Counted from the first letter of the stretch, positions 52,223-62,081 are shown. The stretch is DNA of 64,000 nucleotides from Verrucomicrobiales bacterium (GCA_015075445.1 JABTUJ010000013.1:1-64000), one strand, 5' to 3'. Notes: a model not told the origin generated them from the sequence alone. Program-made: numbers and translations.

Positions 52223-53215
52223 ATGTCACGAAGCCTTCGACTCGAATACGCCGGCGCGTGCTATCACATCACCGCGCGCGGAGACCGCAGTGAGGCGATT
52301 GTCCGGGACGAGGAAGATCGTCAGCGGTTCGTGACCACGTTGGGAGAAGCCTGCGCCAAGGCAGGTTGGCAGGTGCACGCCTATGGCCTCTTGGCCGGGC
52401 ACTTCCACCTTGTGATCGAGACGCCCCAGCCGGTGATGGTGGTGGGCATGAAGTGGTTGCTGGCCACGTACACCACCCGCTTCAACCGCCGACACCGTCT
52501 GACAGGACACGTGTTCGGTGGGCGGTATCGGGCCCTGCCGATCGCCCGCGAGGGAGACTACCTCCGCTGGGCTGGTGAACACGTGCATTTGAACCCCGTG
52601 CGGGCTGGCTTGGTGCGGGAAGACCAACCCTTGGAGACGTTCCCGTGGAGCAGCTACCCGGACTACCTGCGGCCGCCCCCCGAACGTCCCGGTTGGCTGC
52701 GTGTGGACCGTCTGCTGGCGGCAGCAGGGCTCGAAGACGATCCGCGGGGGAGAAGGGAGTTCGCACGCACGATGGAGGCGCAGCGGGCGGTGTCGCGAAC
52801 CGACGAATGGGCGGACCTGCGCCAAGGGTGGTGTTACGGCGACGAGCGGTTTCGCCTCGACTTGCTGGATCGCTTGACGTCGGCCAACGATATCGTGCGG
52901 TACGGCGCCAAGCCACCTCACTTCGCCGTCAGCCAGGGCGAGCGGATTCTGCGGGAGGAACTGGACCGGTTGGGCTGGACCGAGGCTTCGCTGACGAGCG
53001 GCGACCGGACCTCCGTTGGGAAACTCGCCGTCGCCCGCCGGCTGCAGCGCGAGGCCGGCTTGTCCCTGCGGTGGATTGCCCGCCGGCTGTCTGCGGGCAG
53101 CGCGAACACGTTGCAGCGAGCGCTCCGGAAAGCGGAGGCGGGTCCGACGCCGCCGCGGGCGGTCAGGGCCGGTGGCCGGAGGGAGTCTGACGAGTTCAGT
53201 GTTGCCTGGGACTGA
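52223..53215 (+). CDS. REP-associated tyrosine transposase (RAYT-2)
   Basis: 330 residues (MSRSLRLEYAGACYHITARG). HUH motif H60-F-H62 in LLAGHFHLVIETPQP, with Tyr83 in ATYTTRFNRRHRLTGH. The usual MPNH before the HUH is replaced by LAGH, but both His are kept. The C-terminal LRWIARRLSAGSANTLQRAL is helix-turn-helix-like. It is clearly related to, but diverged from, RAYT-1 at 23209-24165. It has no flanking 20-bp inverted repeat pair; a single ACTGACCCC arm lies at 53228-53246. Confidence 0.9.
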   Translation: MSRSLRLEYAGACYHITARGDRSEAIVRDEEDRQRFVTTLGEACAKAGWQVHAYGLLAGHFHLVIETPQPVMVVGMKWLLATYTTRFNRRHRLTGHVFGGRYRALPIAREGDYLRWAGEHVHLNPVRAGLVREDQPLETFPWSSYPDYLRPPPERPGWLRVDRLLAAAGLEDDPRGRREFARTMEAQRAVSRTDEWADLRQGWCYGDERFRLDLLDRLTSANDIVRYGAKPPHFAVSQGERILREELDRLGWTEASLTSGDRTSVGKLAVARRLQREAGLSLRWIARRLSAGSANTLQRALRKAEAGPTPPRAVRAGGRRESDEFSVAWD

Positions 53216-53227
53216 ACCCATCTGGCG

Positions 53228-53246
53228 CATACTGCGTACTGACCCC
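53228..53246 (+). repeat. ACTGACCCC-family arm
   Basis: CATACTGCGTACTGACCCC ends 13 bases before the start codon of the FG-GAP lipoprotein gene and 12 bases after the RAYT-2 stop. Confidence 0.6.
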
Positions 53247-53259
53247 TGATGTGTAACAC

Positions 53260-54954
53260 ATGATGAACCGACCCCTTTGGATCGCGGTCGGTCTGTTCGC
53301 GCTCGTGATGGGGGGGTGCCGCGATTCGGCTCCGCGCGGGCGAGACGGCAGGGGGGACGGCGCGGGTGCAGAGATCGGGTCGCTGGTGGTTACCCCCACG
53401 GTGGCCGCCGGGCTACAGGATCAGTTCGAGGATGTCACCGCGGCGGCGGGACTCGATTTCGTCCACCAGTTCTGCGACGAGCGCATTGCCAATATCCTGA
53501 TGTCCAATGGCGCCGGAGCCGCCGTGCTGGACTTCGACCAAGATGGCTGGATGGACCTGTACTTCGTGAACTCCGGCCCGCTCGAGGGGGTGACCGGCCA
53601 CGCCCCGGGCACCCTGCGGGAACCCAACCGGCTGTACCGCAACCGTGGCGACGGCACGTTCGTGGACGTGACCGAACCGGCCGGGGTAGGGGGCACGGGC
53701 TACGGCTCGGCCGTGGCCGTCGCCGACTACGACCGCGACGGGTGGCCGGATTTGTACGTGGTCAACGTCGGACCCAACCACCTGTATCGGAACCTGGGCG
53801 ACGGCACCTTTGCCGAGGTCAGCGTGGCCGCCGGCGTGGGGGACGCCGGCACCGGCATCGGCGCGGCCTGGGCGGACGTGGACAACGATGGCTGGCTGGA
53901 TCTGCTGGTGGCCAACTACCTCGCCTATGACCCGAGCTCAACCCTGTATTTCAACCCGGACGCCTACCCGGGACCGCTCTCCTACGCCGCCGAGTCCAAC
54001 GTGCTTTACCGGAACCGGGGAGACGGGACCTTCGAGGACTGGAGCGAGCGCGCAGGCATCCGCGTGTCCGGCCACCGCGCGATGTCGGTCTGCGCCTTTG
54101 ACTATGAACTGGACGGCGACAGCGATTTCTACCTCTGCAATGACTCGACGCCGAACACGCTTTTCGTGAACGACGGCGAGGGCCGGTTCACCGAGCAGGC
54201 CGTGCCGGCGGGCGTGGCTTACAATGCGCTGGGCGAAGCCGCCGGTTCCATGACCGCCGCGGTGGGAGACGTCAACGGCGATGGACTGCCGGATCTGTTC
54301 GTGTCGCGACTCGGCTACGGCTCGCTCTACCTCGCGACGTCGGCGCAGCGTTTCCGCGACCAGATGATGGCCAGCGGGCTGGGCCAGATCACGGCTCGGT
54401 ACGTCGGTTGGGGGGTGAACTTCCTGGACTTTGACAACGACGGTGACCTCGACATCTTCCTGGCCAACGGAGATGCGCACCGGCTGGTCGGGCGCGAGAG
54501 CCTGCTGCTGGCGAACAATGGAGCGGGTCGGTTCACCGATGCCCGGCAACTGGGCGGGGCGGTCTTCGGGGCGCGCCTCAAGGCCCGGGGCAGCGTGGTG
54601 CTGGACTTCGACAACGACGGCGCGCTTGACGTGCTGGTGACGGTGATGGGCGACCGCAGCTTTCTGCTGCGCAACCGCCGGCTCGCGGGCGCCTGGCTGC
54701 GGCTCCGGCTCGAGGGCGTCCGGTCCAACCCGCATGGCTGGGGGGCACACGTGCGCGTGACGGCCGGCGGACGGACCCAGTTCGCCGAGGCGCGTTGTCC
54801 CTCCGGGTTCCTGGGGCAATCGGACCCGCGCCTGCACTTCGGCCTGGGTTCCGCGTCGATCGTGGAGCGCCTCGAGATCCGCTGGCCCAGCGGCGCCCAG
54901 CAGGTCCTGGAGCAGGTGCCGGTCAACCAGGAACTGCGGGTGCGCGAGCCGTGA
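53260..54954 (+). CDS. FG-GAP/VCBS and ASPIC/UnbV-domain lipoprotein
   Basis: 564 residues. The lipobox ALVMGGCRDS is followed by at least six D-x-[DN]-x-D-G-x-x-D calcium-binding blades (DFDQDGWMDLYF, DYDRDGWPDLYV, DVDNDGWLDLLV, DVNGDGLPDLFV, DFDNDGDLDIFL, DFDNDGALDVLV). It ends with a C-terminal ASPIC/UnbV domain (ASIVERLEIRWPSGAQQVLE). This is the CRTAC1-like architecture, an outer-membrane or surface beta-propeller of unknown ligand, abundant in Verrucomicrobiota and Planctomycetota. REP copy D follows within 10 bases. Confidence 0.85.
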   Translation: MMNRPLWIAVGLFALVMGGCRDSAPRGRDGRGDGAGAEIGSLVVTPTVAAGLQDQFEDVTAAAGLDFVHQFCDERIANILMSNGAGAAVLDFDQDGWMDLYFVNSGPLEGVTGHAPGTLREPNRLYRNRGDGTFVDVTEPAGVGGTGYGSAVAVADYDRDGWPDLYVVNVGPNHLYRNLGDGTFAEVSVAAGVGDAGTGIGAAWADVDNDGWLDLLVANYLAYDPSSTLYFNPDAYPGPLSYAAESNVLYRNRGDGTFEDWSERAGIRVSGHRAMSVCAFDYELDGDSDFYLCNDSTPNTLFVNDGEGRFTEQAVPAGVAYNALGEAAGSMTAAVGDVNGDGLPDLFVSRLGYGSLYLATSAQRFRDQMMASGLGQITARYVGWGVNFLDFDNDGDLDIFLANGDAHRLVGRESLLLANNGAGRFTDARQLGGAVFGARLKARGSVVLDFDNDGALDVLVTVMGDRSFLLRNRRLAGAWLRLRLEGVRSNPHGWGAHVRVTAGGRTQFAEARCPSGFLGQSDPRLHFGLGSASIVERLEIRWPSGAQQVLEQVPVNQELRVREP

Positions 54955-54960
54955 CGGTAT

Positions 54961-55064
54961 CGCCTCCTCACGTCGGCGCCTACAGCCCGAGCAAGTAGGA
55001 GTCGAGGTGACGAGACTCAGCAACCGCCTCCTCACGTCGGCGCCTACGGCAGGTCGGCGCCTAC
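54961..55064. repeat. GTAG-type REP cluster, copy D
   Basis: A right arm (54961-54983), a degenerate left arm starting GTAGGAGTCGAGGTG (54995), another right arm (55025-55047) and a partial arm (55053-55064). It lies in a convergent gap, and the last partial arm overlaps the 3' end of the peptidase pseudogene. Confidence 0.8.
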
Positions 55065-57605
55065 TGCGGGAGGGTGACCTCCGGGCCGGCATGGCGGGGT
55101 TCGACGCCGAGGAGGTGGCGCACGAAGAAGTCCATGCGCCGGCGGCTGGCGTACGGGGTTTCGGCGGCGCCGTGGTTGGTGCTGGTCATGATGAGCAGAT
55201 CAAAGTCCTTGTCGGCCCGGATGAGGGCGTCGGCCACCTGGAGGGTGGAGGCCGGGTCGACGTTGGTGTCGACCTCTCCCACGATGAGCAGGAGCTTGCC
55301 CTGGAGTTTGTGGGCGTCGGCCACGTTCGAGCTGCGCACATAGCCGTCGTTGATTGGCCAGCCCAGCCAGGCCTCGTTCCACCAGATCTTGTCCATGCGG
55401 TTGTCGTGACAACCACAGTCGGCGACGGCCACGTGGTAGAAATCGCCGTGGTCCAGCAAGGCGCGCAACGCGTTCTGCCCGCCGGCCGAGCCGCCGTAGA
55501 TGCCGACGCGGGAAAGGTCCATCCAGGCGCGGGTGCGGGCGGCAGCACGGAGCCAGGCGACGCGGTCGGGGAAGCCGGCGTCGGCCAGGTTCTGCCAGCA
55601 GACGTCGTGGAATTGCTTGCCGCGATGGTTGGTGCCCTGTCCGTCGATCTGGACGATGACGAAGCCGAGTTCGGCCAGCGCATGTTGGCGGACGAGGCGA
55701 CCGAATTCCTTGGGCACATGTGCGCCGTGGGGCCCGGCGTAGATCTCCTCGATGACGGGATAACGGCGGGCAGGGTCGAAGCGGGACGGCCGGATGAGGA
55801 TCCCGTGGATTTCGGTCCGCCCGTCGCGGCCCGGCGCGACCAGGCGCTCGGGCACAGTCCAGCCCTCGGCCAGCAGGGCCGACCAATCGGCGCGCTCGAG
55901 TTCGCAAACGCGGCGGCCATCCGCGCTGCGGCGCAGTTCAATGACGGGGTTGGTCCACGCGCGACCAGGTGTCGATGAACCAGCGGCGGTCGGGGAGAAC
56001 TCGACCAGTGGGTGCCGTCGCCCCGGTCAAAACGGTGAGGTTCGCCGTCGAAGTCCACCCGGTACAGTGCAGTGATAGGGTCCTGTTGGGTCGCGATGCC
56101 GTTGACGAAGACCACACCCGGCAACCGGCGGTTTCCTGTCGACGCGTCCGACCCGGCGCACCACCCACGGGCCGCGGGTGGCAGGCGCGGCTGGCCGGTG
56201 GCCGCGTCGTAAAGCCAGAGGTGCGCCCAGCCGTCGCGTTCGGACATCCAGAGCAGCTCGCCAGTGGTGGGGAGCCAATGGCGCCAGGTCTTGTTCGAAT
56301 AGTCGACGAAGGTGGCGCTCGACTCCTCGACCACGACCCGGACGCTGCCGGTGGTGCTGTTTACGCCAGGGGATGCGATAGAGCTGGTGGCTGCGCTGGT
56401 TGTAGTCGAAGAAGAACTCGCTTCCGTCCGCCGCCCAGCGGATCTCGAGCTCACCACCTCGGTGAACGGGTTCGGGAACAGGGCGTCGTCGACCGGGAGG
56501 CAGCGGCGGTCGGCCACGGTGAACAGGACCGGGCGGGGACGAGGCAGGACGTCGCCGGGCTTGAGGTAGTCGCGGTGGAGTTTGGGTTGAGTTGGTCGCG
56601 GTGCGGCTTCGACGAAGTGGACCTTGTGGTCCCGGCCTTGCGGACGCGCAGGGCGACGGAAGCGGAGGAGTCCGGCGACCAGGTGAGGGCGGGGCGTAGG
56701 CCGTCGGCTCGGCGCCGTCGCGGCTCAGGGTCCAGGACTCACCCGAGCGCGTGTCGCGGAGGTGCACATTGTAATCGCGGAGGAACACCAGCCAGCGCCC
56801 GTCCGGGAAGGGGCCTTCCGGGGGGCGGCGGCGGGCGGCGCGGCGTTCCGGTTCGGCGGCGCGGCCGTCGATCTCGGCTTCGAGGCCGGCTTCCGTCCGC
56901 TTCGAAGACCGCCAGGGGTTGGCCGAGCGCATCGGTGACCAGCCAGACATGGCTGGCGGCGTGTTGCTCGCGGCGGGCGCCGGCATGGACGCGGCCGTAG
57001 CTGCGCCGTTCGCCTTCGCTGTTGATCCAGAACACCTCGACCGGGTCGGCCAGACGGCTGATAAACGTGATCGTGGTTTCGTCGCCCGTGCGGCGGCTGG
57101 GTCGGATGTCGAGGGAACCTCGACTGCTGCGCCGGTGGTGGGTTCGGCCGGATCCTGCGTCAGCGTCTGGGCGCGGCGGTCCCAGCGCCAGAGCCGGCCG
57201 GCATGACGGAAGCGGACGGAACCCAGGTCCGGCGCGAACTCGAGTTGGTCCGCGGCGAGGCGATCGGGCCGGAGCGGTTGCTCGGTGGCCTCGCTCAAGG
57301 CCTGGCGAGGGCGGCGTGGTCAGGCGGGAGCCCGAACGGCGTTCTCGGCATCGACGAGCACGAACTCGTGGGCGTCCGGGCCGGTGGCCACCCGGTACCA
57401 GAAGGCGGTCTGGTCCGGCAGCCAGTTGGCTTTGACCGCGGCGCGGAAGACCTTGTTCTCGGTGCGTTTGGCCAGGGAAGGGCGCGGTCGTAGTCGGCCC
57501 GGCTGCCTTGCGCATGGGCGGGCATCAGACCGCTGAACGCGAGGAGGAGGCCCAGGCAACGTCAAGCCGCAGCACGGACGCGGCGGAGGAGGGACCGGAT
57601 TGCAT
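55061..57605 (-). pseudogene. Prolyl oligopeptidase/DPP IV-type S9 peptidase, multiply frameshifted
   Basis: The catalytic C-terminal part (55061-55855) is intact in one frame: GIYGGSAGGQNALRAL with the nucleophile Ser, VGEVDTNVDP with the Asp and STNHGAAETPY with the His. Upstream, recognisable S9 beta-propeller sequence continues for about 1.7 kb but switches frame at least eight times: ENKVFRAAVKANWLPDQTAF near 57440, QPLRPDRLAADQLEFAPD near 57260, ADPVEVFWINSEGERRSYGR near 57010, GRWLVFLRDYNVHLRDTRSG near 56770, AADGSEFFFDYNQRSHQLYR near 56400, TTGELLWMSERDGWAHLWLY near 56250. A broken signal peptide (LGLLLAFSGLMPAHAQG) is near 57540. Neighbouring genes are intact, so decay is likelier than poor sequence. 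Confidence 0.8.
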
Positions 57606-57714
57606 CGGCTGAGCCTACCGGGCAAAGCCGCGCCGCGTCCAGCGCGCGGGCGGACGTGCGGTGAGCGTGCCGCGTTCAGAGGCGGTCGTGGGCGAGCCCG
57701 TTTGTCACCCCGCC

Positions 57715-57783
57715 GTAGGCGCCGACGTGGAGGCGATGGGTATTGCCCCCGGGCCCACTTCGCCTCCTCACGTCGGCGCCTAC
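57715..57783. repeat. GTAG-type REP pair, copy E
   Basis: The left arm 57715-57734 (GTAGGCGCCGACGTGGAGGC start, two bases shorter than other copies) and right arm 57761-57783. It lies in the divergent gap between the peptidase pseudogene and the MOSC gene. Confidence 0.85.
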
Positions 57784-57871
57784 GGACGGGGGCAAGGTGA
57801 GCGCGAACGCGGCCGCTTTCGGGGCGGAGTTTCGTCTTTCCGGCGCGCCGAGGGCCGACTAGTTTGGCGCC

Positions 57872-58357
57872 GTGCGCGTGATTCGGATTGCTCACCTGTT
57901 CATTTCGCCAGGCCATAACTATTTCGGGCATCACGGCCGCCCGCCCGGCGATCACGCGATGCTGGAGGTCGAGCAGATCGAGTGTGTGGCGGGCCGCGGC
58001 ATTCGCGGGGATCGGTTCTTCGATTCCCGGAATGACTACAAGGGCCAGATCACGTTCTTCTCGCTCGAGGTGCTGGAGGCGGTGGTCTTCGAGCTCGAGC
58101 TGGGCGAGGTGCGGCCGGAGGCCACCCGGCGGAACGTGTTCACGGTGAGGGCGAACCTGGACCGGTTGATCGGGGCCGAGTTCGAGGTGCAGGGGGTTCG
58201 GTTTCTCGGGACTGAAGAATGCCGGCCCTGCTACTGGATGAACCGTGCCTTTCGCGACGACCGGGTCGAGCGGCGATTGCAGGGGCGGGGCGGGTTGCGG
58301 GCGCGGATCCTGACCGACGGCGTCTTGCGGCGGGAGGTCATTGAAAGCCGGTACTGA
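57872..58357 (+). CDS. MOSC domain protein
   Basis: 161 residues. MOSC features: IECVAGRGIRGDRFF, QITFFSLEVLEAV, RRNVFTVRANLDRLIGAEFE, and TEECRPCYWM with the conserved Cys, which in related proteins carries a persulfide or binds the molybdenum cofactor. It lies 12 bases before moaD and 258 bases before moaC, so it belongs to a Moco-related unit. Confidence 0.85.
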   Translation: MRVIRIAHLFISPGHNYFGHHGRPPGDHAMLEVEQIECVAGRGIRGDRFFDSRNDYKGQITFFSLEVLEAVVFELELGEVRPEATRRNVFTVRANLDRLIGAEFEVQGVRFLGTEECRPCYWMNRAFRDDRVERRLQGRGGLRARILTDGVLRREVIESRY

Positions 58358-58369
58358 ACGACCCTGGCC

Positions 58370-58606
58370 ATGCGCGTTCTGTTCTTCGCCCAATTGAAGG
58401 AGGCCGTCGGCCGGTCCGAGATCGAGCTCGAGACCGGCGAGGTGGATGCCGAGGGCTTGTGGCGCCGCCTCCTCCAGGCGTATCCGGTCCTGGAACGGTA
58501 CCGCGGCTCGGTGCGCCTGGCCAGAAACGCGGAGTACGTCGGGGCCGACGCCCGGTTTACCGACGCCGATGAGGTGGCCTTGATCCCCCCGGTCTCCGGC
58601 GGCTGA
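58370..58606 (+). CDS. moaD: Molybdopterin synthase sulfur-carrier subunit
   Basis: 78 residues with a ubiquitin-like fold ending in PPVSGG, the C-terminal Gly-Gly that is thiocarboxylated and donates sulfur to cyclic pyranopterin. FFAQLKEAVGRSEIELE at the start is typical. The large subunit moaE is not adjacent. Coupled closely with the MOSC and moaC genes. Confidence 0.9.
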   Translation: MRVLFFAQLKEAVGRSEIELETGEVDAEGLWRRLLQAYPVLERYRGSVRLARNAEYVGADARFTDADEVALIPPVSGG

Positions 58607-58615
58607 ACCCAGCCT

Positions 58616-59071
58616 ATGACCCGGTCCGCCACCTTCTCTCATCTTGACCCCGCCGGTGCCGCGCGGATGGTGAACGTCGGGGAGAAGCCGGTGCAGCGGC
58701 GGCGGGCGGTGGCGGTGGGCCGGTTGGTCTGCCAGCCCGCCACGATCCGGGCCCTCAAGCGTCAGGCCTTGCCCAAAGGTGACGTCCTGACGGTGGCGCA
58801 GATTGCCGGCATCCAGGCGGCGAAGCGGACGGCGGAGCTCATCCCGCTCTGCCACCCCCTGCCGCTGGGGCATGTCGAAGTGACCTTCCGGGTGCGGCGC
58901 GACGCGGTCGAGATCACGTGCGCCGCCGAGACCGCCGCGCAGACCGGGGTCGAGATGGAGGCGCTGACGGGCGTGAGCGTGACGGCCCTGACGCTGTACG
59001 ACATGTGCAAAGCGGTGGACAAGACGATGCGCATCGAGGATGTCCGGGTCCTCGAAAAGACGCGCCAGTGA
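58616..59071 (+). CDS. moaC: Cyclic pyranopterin monophosphate synthase
   Basis: 151 residues. SHLDPAGAARMVNVGEKPVQ, KGDVLTVAQIAGIQAAKRTA, LIPLCHPLPLGHVEV and LYDMCKAVDKTMRIEDVRVL are the conserved MoaC blocks. The protein stops at EKTRQ, without the usual GGKSG tail. It makes cyclic pyranopterin from the MoaA product. It lies 9 bases after moaD. Confidence 0.9.
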   Translation: MTRSATFSHLDPAGAARMVNVGEKPVQRRRAVAVGRLVCQPATIRALKRQALPKGDVLTVAQIAGIQAAKRTAELIPLCHPLPLGHVEVTFRVRRDAVEITCAAETAAQTGVEMEALTGVSVTALTLYDMCKAVDKTMRIEDVRVLEKTRQ

Positions 59072-59158
59072 ACGCGTTGGTGCGTGGGCGTCGGCCCGGC
59101 GGCTGGCGGCCAAACGACACTCGACTTCGCCCGCGCCCCCGGGAACGATGTGCGCGCC

Positions 59159-60280
59159 ATGCGGTTGCTCGACCGCTATCTGCTGCGCGAACTGTTGCTG
59201 CCGCTGGGCTATTGCCTCGGCGGCTTCCTGGTTTTCTGGCTCGCCTTCGATCTGCTGAGTGAGCTCGAGGATTTCCAGGAGGCCCGGCTGGGCGCCGTGG
59301 AGGTGGCGGAGTACTACGCCGTCACGTTGCCGGAGTTCCTCGTCACCGTGCTTCCGCTCGCCCTGCTGCTGGCGCTCCTGTACGCCCTGACCCAGCACGC
59401 GCGGCACCACGAGTTGACGGCCATCCGCGCGGCGGGGATCGGTTTGGGGCGCCTGTGCCTGCCGTACTTCGCGGTCGGGCTGCTCTTCAGCGTGGGCGTG
59501 TTTGCGCTCAACGAGCTGTGGGTGCCGCGCAGCCAGGAATTGGGCCAGCGAATCCTGTCGCGCCATACCGCTGGGACCGACACCGGCAGCAAGGGCCGGT
59601 GGGTTCGCAACCTCGCCTTCCACAACGAGCGGCATCGGCGGCTCTGGAACATCGGCCTCTACGACCGCGAGCGCGGTGGGCTCTGGAACGTGAACCTGGA
59701 CTGGGAACTCGAAAACGGCATGCGCCGGCGCATCGCCGCCCAACAGGGGGTCTTCACCAACGGTGCGTGGACCTTCTTCGGCGTGCGCCAGATCTTCTTC
59801 ACCCCTTTCCCGGAACCGACCTGGGAATCCGGCGAGACCAACCGGCTCGAACTGCTCGAGCTCAGCGAAACCCCCTCCCAGATCAACAGCGAGATCCGCT
59901 TCGCCTCGCTCAGCGGCACCCGCGCGGCCAAGCGCGCCCGGCTCTCGCTGCGGGAGATCCGCGAGTACCAGGACCTGCACCCGAACCTTCCGGGCCTGGC
60001 CCGCTCCAAGCTCGAGACCCAGTTTCACGGGCGGTTGGCCGAGCCATGGACCAGCTTGGTGGTGGTGCTGGTGGCCCTGCCGTTCGGGGCGCCCTCGGGG
60101 CGGAGGAACCTCTTCGCGGGCGTCGCGGCGAGCATCTTCATTGCGTTCGGCTTCTTCTTCGCCCAATGGCTGTCGCTGGCCCTGGGGACGGGCGGTTACG
60201 TCCCGCCCTGGGTGGCAGCCTGGGCCCCGAACGCCGTGTTCGCGCTGTTTGGATTGCTGCTGACGCTCCGGGTGCGGTGA
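59159..60280 (+). CDS. LptF/LptG family permease
   Basis: 373 residues from ATG 59159 (MRLLDRYLLRELLLPLGYCL). Three N-terminal membrane helices, a periplasmic beta-jellyroll (about 110-280) and three C-terminal helices match the YjgP/YjgQ family that takes LPS from the inner membrane with LptB and LptC. LptF and LptG are not distinguishable here, and a partner permease is not adjacent. The extension to 59084 was rejected. Confidence 0.85.
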   Translation: MRLLDRYLLRELLLPLGYCLGGFLVFWLAFDLLSELEDFQEARLGAVEVAEYYAVTLPEFLVTVLPLALLLALLYALTQHARHHELTAIRAAGIGLGRLCLPYFAVGLLFSVGVFALNELWVPRSQELGQRILSRHTAGTDTGSKGRWVRNLAFHNERHRRLWNIGLYDRERGGLWNVNLDWELENGMRRRIAAQQGVFTNGAWTFFGVRQIFFTPFPEPTWESGETNRLELLELSETPSQINSEIRFASLSGTRAAKRARLSLREIREYQDLHPNLPGLARSKLETQFHGRLAEPWTSLVVVLVALPFGAPSGRRNLFAGVAASIFIAFGFFFAQWLSLALGTGGYVPPWVAAWAPNAVFALFGLLLTLRVR

Positions 60281-60344
60281 GAGGCCGCGCCGGAACGCCG
60301 CGGTTTTGCGGTGCGCGCCGCCCTCGGCCGGCTATCGTGCGCCC

Positions 60345-62081
60345 GTGCCGGACGCATCTCCCGCCTTGCGCGACCTCGAGGCCCGCTACCAGCGGGTGGC
60401 GCAGCTCTACCAGGTCAGCCAGATCCTGCACTCCACGCTCGAGCCGCAGGAGGCTTTGCGCCTGATTGTGCGCGAGACCGTGCGCCTGGTGGGGGCCAGC
60501 AGCGGCTCGGTGGTGCTCGTCAATCCCACCACCGGATTCCTCGAAATCCAGGCCGCCCACGGCCTGCCGCCCCATGCCCTGCAGCTCCGGCTCCGCGTCG
60601 GGGAAGGCCTCACCGGATGGGTCGCCCGCCACGGCCGCCCCGCGCGCGTGGGCGATGTGGCGCGTGATTCGCGCTACATCCGCGTGCACCCGGAGGTCCG
60701 TTCGGAGCTCGCCGTGCCGCTCGAGGTCGGCGGAGAGGTGCGGGGGGTGTTGAACGTCGACGCCCACCGCCTCGACGCCTTCAGTCCCGACGACCAGACA
60801 CTGCTCGAGGAAGTGGCCGTCCAGGCGGCCCGGGTGATTCACCACACCTGGCTCTATGAGCAACTCCGCCTCAAGGCGCGCCTGTTCGAAGGCCTCGTCA
60901 GCGTGGGGCAGAGCATCAACTCGACCGTCAATCTCGATGACGCCCTCCAGACCATCACCCGCGAGGCCGCCCAGCTCATGAGCGCCAAGCTCTGCGCCCT
61001 CCTCCTCCTCGACGAAGGCCGGGAATGGCTGGACCTCCGCGCCTCCTACGGCGCCGGCGAAGCCTACCTCCGCAAACCCCGCCTGGCCGTGGCCGACAGC
61101 CTCCTCGGCACGGTCGTCCGCCGCCGCAAACCCCTCCAGCTCGAAAACGTTCAAACCTCAAACCGCTACCAGCACGTGGACATCGCCCGGCGGGAAGGCC
61201 TGGTGTCGCTCCTCAGCGTCCCCCTCCTCTTTCGCGGCGAGGCCCTCGGCACCCTCAACGTCTATTCCGCCACCCCCCACAGCTTCTCGAACGAAGAGAT
61301 CGCCATCCTCTCGGCCCTCGCCGATCTCTCCGCCATCGCCATCGAAAAGGCCCGCCTCTACGAGCGCGTCGTGGACCTCGAAGAGCTCCTGCGCCAGAAC
61401 GAGAAGCTCTCCGCCCTCGGCCTCCTCGCCGCCGAGATCGCCCACGAAATCCGCAACCCGCTCACCGTCATGAAGCTCCTCTACCACTCGCTGGACCTCC
61501 AGTTTCCCGCCGGCGATCCCCGGGCAAGAGATACCGCCGTCATCAGCGAGAAGATGGACCATCTGAACCGGATCGTCGGCCAGGTGCTGGACTTGGCCCG
61601 ACATAACGAACCCAAACGCGCCGTCGTGGATGTCAACCCGTTGGTGGCTGACCTCGCCCTCCTCACCCGCCACAAGCTCCGCCAGCAGGGCGTGACGCTC
61701 GTCCAGCGCCTGGCCTCGGATCTCCCCCCCTTGAGCGCGGACGCCACGCAACTCGAACAGGTCTTCCTCAACCTCGCTCTCAACGCCGCCGAGGCCATGC
61801 CGCAGGGCGGCCTGCTCGAAATCGCCACCCGTGCCGTCCGCCTGCCTCGCGCCCGGCCGCAACCCACCCACGTGGCCGTCAGTTTCCGCGATACCGGCAC
61901 CGGGATGAGCCCCGAGCAGCGCCGCCGCGCGTTCGGCTCGCTTCTCAGTTCCGGTAAAACCGGTGGCACCGGGCTTGGACTCCGACTCGTCGCCCGCGTC
62001 ATCGAGGCGCACCACGGCAAGGTCAAGATCGCGTCCCGCCGCGGCGAAGGCACCACCATCACCCTCCTCCTGCCGGTCTGA
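60345..62081 (+). CDS. GAF-domain sensor histidine kinase
   Basis: 578 residues from GTG 60345, the most likely start (no ATG is suitable; TTG 60306 is the upstream limit). Two GAF domains (about 25-170 and 190-345) precede HisKA with LAAEIAHEIRNPLTVMKLLY (phospho-His367) and an HATPase_c domain with NLALNAAEAMPQGG (N box), DTGTGMSPEQR and TGLGLRLVARVIEAHHG (G boxes). It has no membrane segment or signal, so it senses something in the cytoplasm. No response regulator is adjacent. Confidence 0.85.
   Translation: MPDASPALRDLEARYQRVAQLYQVSQILHSTLEPQEALRLIVRETVRLVGASSGSVVLVNPTTGFLEIQAAHGLPPHALQLRLRVGEGLTGWVARHGRPARVGDVARDSRYIRVHPEVRSELAVPLEVGGEVRGVLNVDAHRLDAFSPDDQTLLEEVAVQAARVIHHTWLYEQLRLKARLFEGLVSVGQSINSTVNLDDALQTITREAAQLMSAKLCALLLLDEGREWLDLRASYGAGEAYLRKPRLAVADSLLGTVVRRRKPLQLENVQTSNRYQHVDIARREGLVSLLSVPLLFRGEALGTLNVYSATPHSFSNEEIAILSALADLSAIAIEKARLYERVVDLEELLRQNEKLSALGLLAAEIAHEIRNPLTVMKLLYHSLDLQFPAGDPRARDTAVISEKMDHLNRIVGQVLDLARHNEPKRAVVDVNPLVADLALLTRHKLRQQGVTLVQRLASDLPPLSADATQLEQVFLNLALNAAEAMPQGGLLEIATRAVRLPRARPQPTHVAVSFRDTGTGMSPEQRRRAFGSLLSSGKTGGTGLGLRLVARVIEAHHGKVKIASRRGEGTTITLLLPV

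Noticed and set aside
57320..60166. A 948-residue open frame on the minus strand
   Set aside because: It runs antisense to MOSC, moaD, moaC and the LptF/G gene, which are clear genes. Only its last 50 codons read S9 peptidase sequence.
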